DNA of 17,203 nt, taken from an uncultured Eubacteriales bacterium (GTDB lineage: Bacteria > Bacillota > Clostridia > Oscillospirales > CAG-272). The DNA lies in assembly GCA_934385225.1 (NCBI GenBank), contig CAKRPQ010000037.1, positions 1 through 17,203 of the forward strand. The letters are read 5' to 3'. A model generated the notes under the pieces. The model was not told the DNA's origin and did no database searches. It saw only the letters and a program-made list of their open reading frames with translations. The position numbers were made by a program, and so were the translations under genes. Of this stretch, positions 14,546 through 17,203 are shown piece by piece; position 1 is the stretch's first letter, and each line of letters opens with the position of its first letter.

Positions 14546-14863
14546 ATGTACGAAGAAGAGAATGTAGTAAACGACGGCGAAGTTTTTGAGGACGAAACTC
14601 TCGTTTGCAAGGATTGTGGCAAGGAATTTGTTTTCACAGCAGGTGAAAAGCAGTTCTATAAGGAAAAAGGCTTTGTAAATAAGCCCAAATGCTGCAAGGC
14701 TTGCCGTGACGCGAGAAAGAATGCCGGCAGAGCTCCGAGAGAAGTTTATGAGACAACGTGCGCACAGTGCGGCGGTATCGCAAGAGTAAACTTCCAGCCA
14801 TCAAATGACAGACCTGTTTATTGCAGCGCTTGTTTCGAGGCAAGAAAGAACGCAAATCAATAA
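14546..14863 (+). CDS. Small protein with two zinc ribbons (zf-trcl plus CxxC-x17-CxxC)
   Basis: This 105-residue acidic-start protein has two zinc-binding modules. The first has Cys21/Cys24 and Cys50/Cys53 around FVFTAGEKQFYKEKGF, the signature of the probable zinc-ribbon family zf-trcl. The second has Cys72/Cys75 and Cys93/Cys96, with exactly 17 residues between pairs, matching the CxxC-x17-CxxC family. Such proteins are small, conserved in anaerobic bacteria and of unknown function; nucleic-acid or ribosome binding is a common guess. GAGG at 14533-14536 lies nine bases before ATG. Its codon use is less GC-biased than neighbouring genes, which suggests a highly expressed or differently selected gene. 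Two tandem terminators follow. Confidence 0.88.
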   Translation: MYEEENVVNDGEVFEDETLVCKDCGKEFVFTAGEKQFYKEKGFVNKPKCCKACRDARKNAGRAPREVYETTCAQCGGIARVNFQPSNDRPVYCSACFEARKNANQ

Positions 14864-14883
14864 TTAAATATATTGATCCAAGC

Positions 14884-14913
14884 ACCTCCGCTTTATGCGG
14901 AGGTTTCTTTTTT
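14884..14913 (+). terminator. Intrinsic terminator of the sigma/zinc-ribbon unit
   Basis: ACCTCCGC (14884-14891), a TTTAT loop and GCGGAGGT (14897-14904) are followed by TTCTTTTTT. The stem is 8 bp, GC-rich and perfect; a classic Rho-independent terminator, 20 bases after the zinc-ribbon stop. Confidence 0.92.
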
Positions 14914-14938
14914 ACTCATTTTGATCCGCCCGAATATG

Positions 14939-14966
14939 CCCGAAAGCATTTTCGGGTTTTTCTTTT
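14939..14966 (+). terminator. Second tandem intrinsic terminator
   Basis: CCCGAAA (14939-14945), a GCAT loop and TTTCGGG (14950-14956) are followed by TTTTTCTTTT. It lies 25 bases after the first terminator and should isolate the upstream operon tightly from the following leader RNA. Confidence 0.88.
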
Positions 14967-14985
14967 ATATTTTTCAAAATTACTA

Positions 14986-15014
14986 TTGTGATTTTGTGAA
15001 ATATATGTTATTAT
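14986..15014 (+). promoter_or_regulatory. Predicted promoter of the structured leader and metallopeptidase
   Basis: TTGTGA (14986-14991), 17 bases, TATTAT (15009-15014), with TG at 15006-15007 as an extended -10 element. Transcription would start near 15021, giving a 5' leader of about 227 bases before the metallopeptidase ATG. The tandem terminators just upstream imply that this gene needs its own promoter. Confidence 0.5.
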
Positions 15015-15043
15015 TATACATAGAGAGGAATATGTGACAATAA

Positions 15044-15247
15044 AATGCCGTATTTCGGCGGTATTGTTAAGTTCGGGACCTCTTTCGCGGCAGTGAGCGC
15101 GTCCCGATATAGGAGGCTTTGCATTATGCGTTCTCCCGTGCACAGGGAACGCGTAATGTATAGGTGAGAACCTTTCGTGCGAATCTGTTCCACGCACGGA
15201 GCCGAAATCGGGACGGGAAATCAGGACTAAAAAGAAAGGAACACCGT
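15044..15247 (+). promoter_or_regulatory. Structured leader RNA, candidate riboswitch of unassigned class
   Basis: The leader has dense, mutually exclusive pairing. GTCCCGAT (15101-15108) can pair with ATCGGGAC (15207-15214), 8 bp, closing a multibranch domain, or its first seven bases can pair with TCGGGAC (15073-15079). The domain holds three hairpins: a 12-bp stem (15122-15133 with 15147-15158, one G-U), AGGT-GAGA-ACCT (15162-15173), and an 8-bp stem (15174-15181 with 15193-15200) with an 11-base loop. That loop contains TGTTCC (15186-15191), perfectly complementary to GGAACA (15238-15243), which overlaps the ribosome-binding site AAAGGA (15235-15240). This is the layout of a translational riboswitch with a loop kissing the ribosome-binding site. 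It recalls cobalamin riboswitches, including the short UGAGAA hairpin loop and AAATCAGGAC near the 3' end, but conserved core blocks are not clear. A small hairpin may also form at 15044-15065. Confidence 0.6.
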
Positions 15248-17203
15248 ATGAAACACAAATTTAGAAGAACACTCGTGACTGCGCTTGCATTCTTTGCGAT
15301 GCTTCTCTCATTTGTGCTCTTTACCTACGCCGAGAGCGGCGAAACGGAACGCGAAACCTTCCGCGGACGCATTTTTTCGAAGGACGATATTGATGTGTCG
15401 GGGATAGAAGTAGTTATCGAAAGATTGATACTTAGTTATGAAGATAAGGAAAGCGGTATAATGGAGTTCGATAACATTCATTACACAACGCTTACGACCG
15501 ATAAAAACGGGTATTTCGAATTTGAGAAACCGACCAAATATTGTACTTACAAGATTAATTCGGACTGCATTGATTCGGGGTACGGACTTGTGAGGGACAC
15601 TCATGTTATTGACCCCGGTGAAACTTACGGGGAGATTGAAATAAGACCCGTTGCGGATATTGAGATTAAAAATAACAGAAGCGGCGGCGTTTTTGCATAC
15701 CCGAAAGACAAAGACGGAAATTCACTGATTGCAAAATATGATGTATTCCCGAATTTGTCATATCTTAAAACAAAGAAGTCGAGCGGAAATATGTCGTCAA
15801 CCGAGACGGAGTGGCAGTATTCCGATCTGAAAAACATTAAAGCTTATAATTATTCGGGTACAGTCAAATGCGGAAATATCACGCGTTCATACAGCTTTGA
15901 TGTTGATATAGATCCGAGCACAGAGGAGAGAATAAATTTCCTCTACCGTATCGGAGAAATATCCGAAAGACGCAAAATCGAGTTCATCGAAGAATTTCTC
16001 AATGATAAAAACGAAATAAAATATTGTGGAACCGGGTACCTCGATAATATAAGAGATTTTTACGAGCGTGCAGGTGAGTATGAGCATATTTATAAAAAAG
16101 GATATAATATTGATAATTATATACCGCCTGCATGTGACGATTATGTTAGCTTGCTTATGGGCAGCCAAAATGTTGTGATTTACTTTACGAAGTCGTCTTT
16201 TTCGGGAGATGATATTATATATCTTAATAAATTCAAAAAAGATATACTCGATATTTATAATTATTTCTGCGTTGAAAACAATTTTCCGTGCCCATACGGC
16301 GCGGGCGGTGAAGCGTTAAAGATTTACATTACAAATGGGATAGACGAACTCGGCAGAACATACCCTGCATCAAGCGGAGGAGGCTCGCTTATCGAAATAA
16401 GGGAAAGCCAAGTTAAAAGCGACATTCCGCCGCAGACAATAGCGCATGAGTTCATGCACGCAATACAGAATACATATATGTATTCTGGTGCTGCAAATTG
16501 GTTTAAGGAATCGATGGCAAGAATGGCGTCGATGGTATATCTTTTTGAAAGAAACAGTACCGTTTTTGCCGACAGCAGTGCTTTTTATGATTTCAAACAG
16601 TTAATAACAAATTATATTAGAAATTACGATAAATCGCTTGCCGACAGTAATCCCGACAGTACATTACTCTATCCTCTGACCATATATCAGGACTGCGGGG
16701 GCTGGGACGCAATTAAAGAAATATATGAGAACAAAAAAGCAGGATTTAACGATATTCTTTCGTTTGGCATGAATGTCGGAGAAACTTACAGGCAAAGATT
16801 TATCAGAATGAGTGTTTACAATTCCAGACCATCAAGATTTTATAATATTGCACGTAGCGTTTATGGTTGGCCCGAAATTTCTCCCAAAAACGCGTCTTTG
16901 ACGAGTGTGACAAGTGACACAGTCAATAATATGGCGAATCAATATTATAAATTTTCCGCAAACTCCGATATGGGAACGCTGAAAATAACTGCAACCTCCA
17001 ATAGTGAGCATATTACATTTACAAATACGCCAAAAAATTCATATGATGACAGGGAATACGGAATTAAAACTAAAACTTTCATTGTAAATAATTTTGGAAG
17101 CGCAATCAGAAATTATACGATTACAATTACAAATACAATAGTAGGTGAGAACATGAGAGACGAATTCAAAATACAGAGCTTTACACTCACACCCGAATTT
17201 GTT
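15248..17203 (+). CDS. Secreted zinc metallopeptidase (HExxH), incomplete at the right edge
   Basis: The frame is open from ATG 15248 to the window end, 652 codons with no stop, so the C-terminus is missing. A signal peptide is clear: basic MKHKFRR, a hydrophobic stretch, then a likely cut after TYA (residue 28). Residues about 37-105 resemble a carboxypeptidase-regulatory-like beta domain (FRGRIFS, then TTDKNGYFEFEKP). The catalytic core has IAHEFMHAIQ with His400, Glu401 and His404, and WFKESMARM with Glu421 as a likely third zinc ligand, the gluzincin arrangement. The part after about 560 is strand-rich and probably Ig-like. It should act outside the cell on proteins, but its family cannot be named safely. 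AAAGGA is seven bases before ATG. Composition is AT-richer and Asn/Ile/Tyr-richer than upstream genes, suggesting a different history. Confidence 0.85.
   Translation, partial: MKHKFRRTLVTALAFFAMLLSFVLFTYAESGETERETFRGRIFSKDDIDVSGIEVVIERLILSYEDKESGIMEFDNIHYTTLTTDKNGYFEFEKPTKYCTYKINSDCIDSGYGLVRDTHVIDPGETYGEIEIRPVADIEIKNNRSGGVFAYPKDKDGNSLIAKYDVFPNLSYLKTKKSSGNMSSTETEWQYSDLKNIKAYNYSGTVKCGNITRSYSFDVDIDPSTEERINFLYRIGEISERRKIEFIEEFLNDKNEIKYCGTGYLDNIRDFYERAGEYEHIYKKGYNIDNYIPPACDDYVSLLMGSQNVVIYFTKSSFSGDDIIYLNKFKKDILDIYNYFCVENNFPCPYGAGGEALKIYITNGIDELGRTYPASSGGGSLIEIRESQVKSDIPPQTIAHEFMHAIQNTYMYSGAANWFKESMARMASMVYLFERNSTVFADSSAFYDFKQLITNYIRNYDKSLADSNPDSTLLYPLTIYQDCGGWDAIKEIYENKKAGFNDILSFGMNVGETYRQRFIRMSVYNSRPSRFYNIARSVYGWPEISPKNASLTSVTSDTVNNMANQYYKFSANSDMGTLKITATSNSEHITFTNTPKNSYDDREYGIKTKTFIVNNFGSAIRNYTITITNTIVGENMRDEFKIQSFTLTPEFV

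Noticed and set aside
15101..15230. Straight call of a cobalamin riboswitch for the leader
   Set aside because: The hairpin layout, UGAGAA loop and AAATCAGGAC are suggestive, but the conserved GCCACTG-type block is absent and the GGGAA match lies within a stable 12-bp stem. Left as unassigned.
15308..16168. Three minus-strand open frames within the metallopeptidase
   Set aside because: The plus strand has one continuous frame with a signal peptide and HExxH motif through this region; the minus frames are short, unconnected and lack ribosome sites.

Overview
This window looks like chromosomal DNA from a strictly anaerobic, low-redox Firmicute, most likely an uncultured gut member of the Clostridia. 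That placement rests on gene content: a SigH-like sigma factor, a DUF4364 protein, a clostridial four-domain flavodiiron protein, an intracellular GH2 glycosidase and a zinc-ribbon protein, all with AGGAG-type ribosome-binding sites and sigma-A consensus promoters. It is inferred from protein character, not from a search. No rRNA, tRNA, CRISPR array, insertion sequence or prophage gene was seen.

Layout. On the minus strand (145-4530) a PadR regulator, a DUF1048-like membrane protein and an EamA transporter form one operon, followed by a GH2 beta-glycosidase that has its own promoter. A 149-bp divergent region with two strong promoters separates this from tyrS (4680-5903, plus). After the tyrS terminator come a short promoter-plus-leader region with a probable leader peptide and a translationally coupled pair of ABC exporter half-transporters (6137-9858). 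A strong two-way terminator lies between these and the convergent flavodiiron protein (9923-11725, minus), which lies behind homoserine dehydrogenase (11818-13011, minus). Divergent from the latter are a DUF4364 protein, a SigH-like sigma factor and a two-ribbon zinc protein (13150-14863, plus), closed by two tandem terminators. The window ends with a roughly 200-nt structured leader RNA and the first 652 codons of a secreted zinc metallopeptidase that runs off the edge.

How the genes work together. The ABC pair is a heterodimeric multidrug-type exporter with one degenerate and one consensus ATPase site, as in BmrCD, LmrCD and TM287/288. The PadR operon looks like an autoregulated membrane-stress module. 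The flavodiiron protein would detoxify O2 or NO. tyrS and hom are housekeeping genes. The most novel part is the leader before the metallopeptidase: one strand (15101-15108) can pair either upstream or downstream, and a hairpin loop in the downstream fold is complementary to the ribosome-binding site. This is the architecture of a translational riboswitch whose class I cannot name with confidence.
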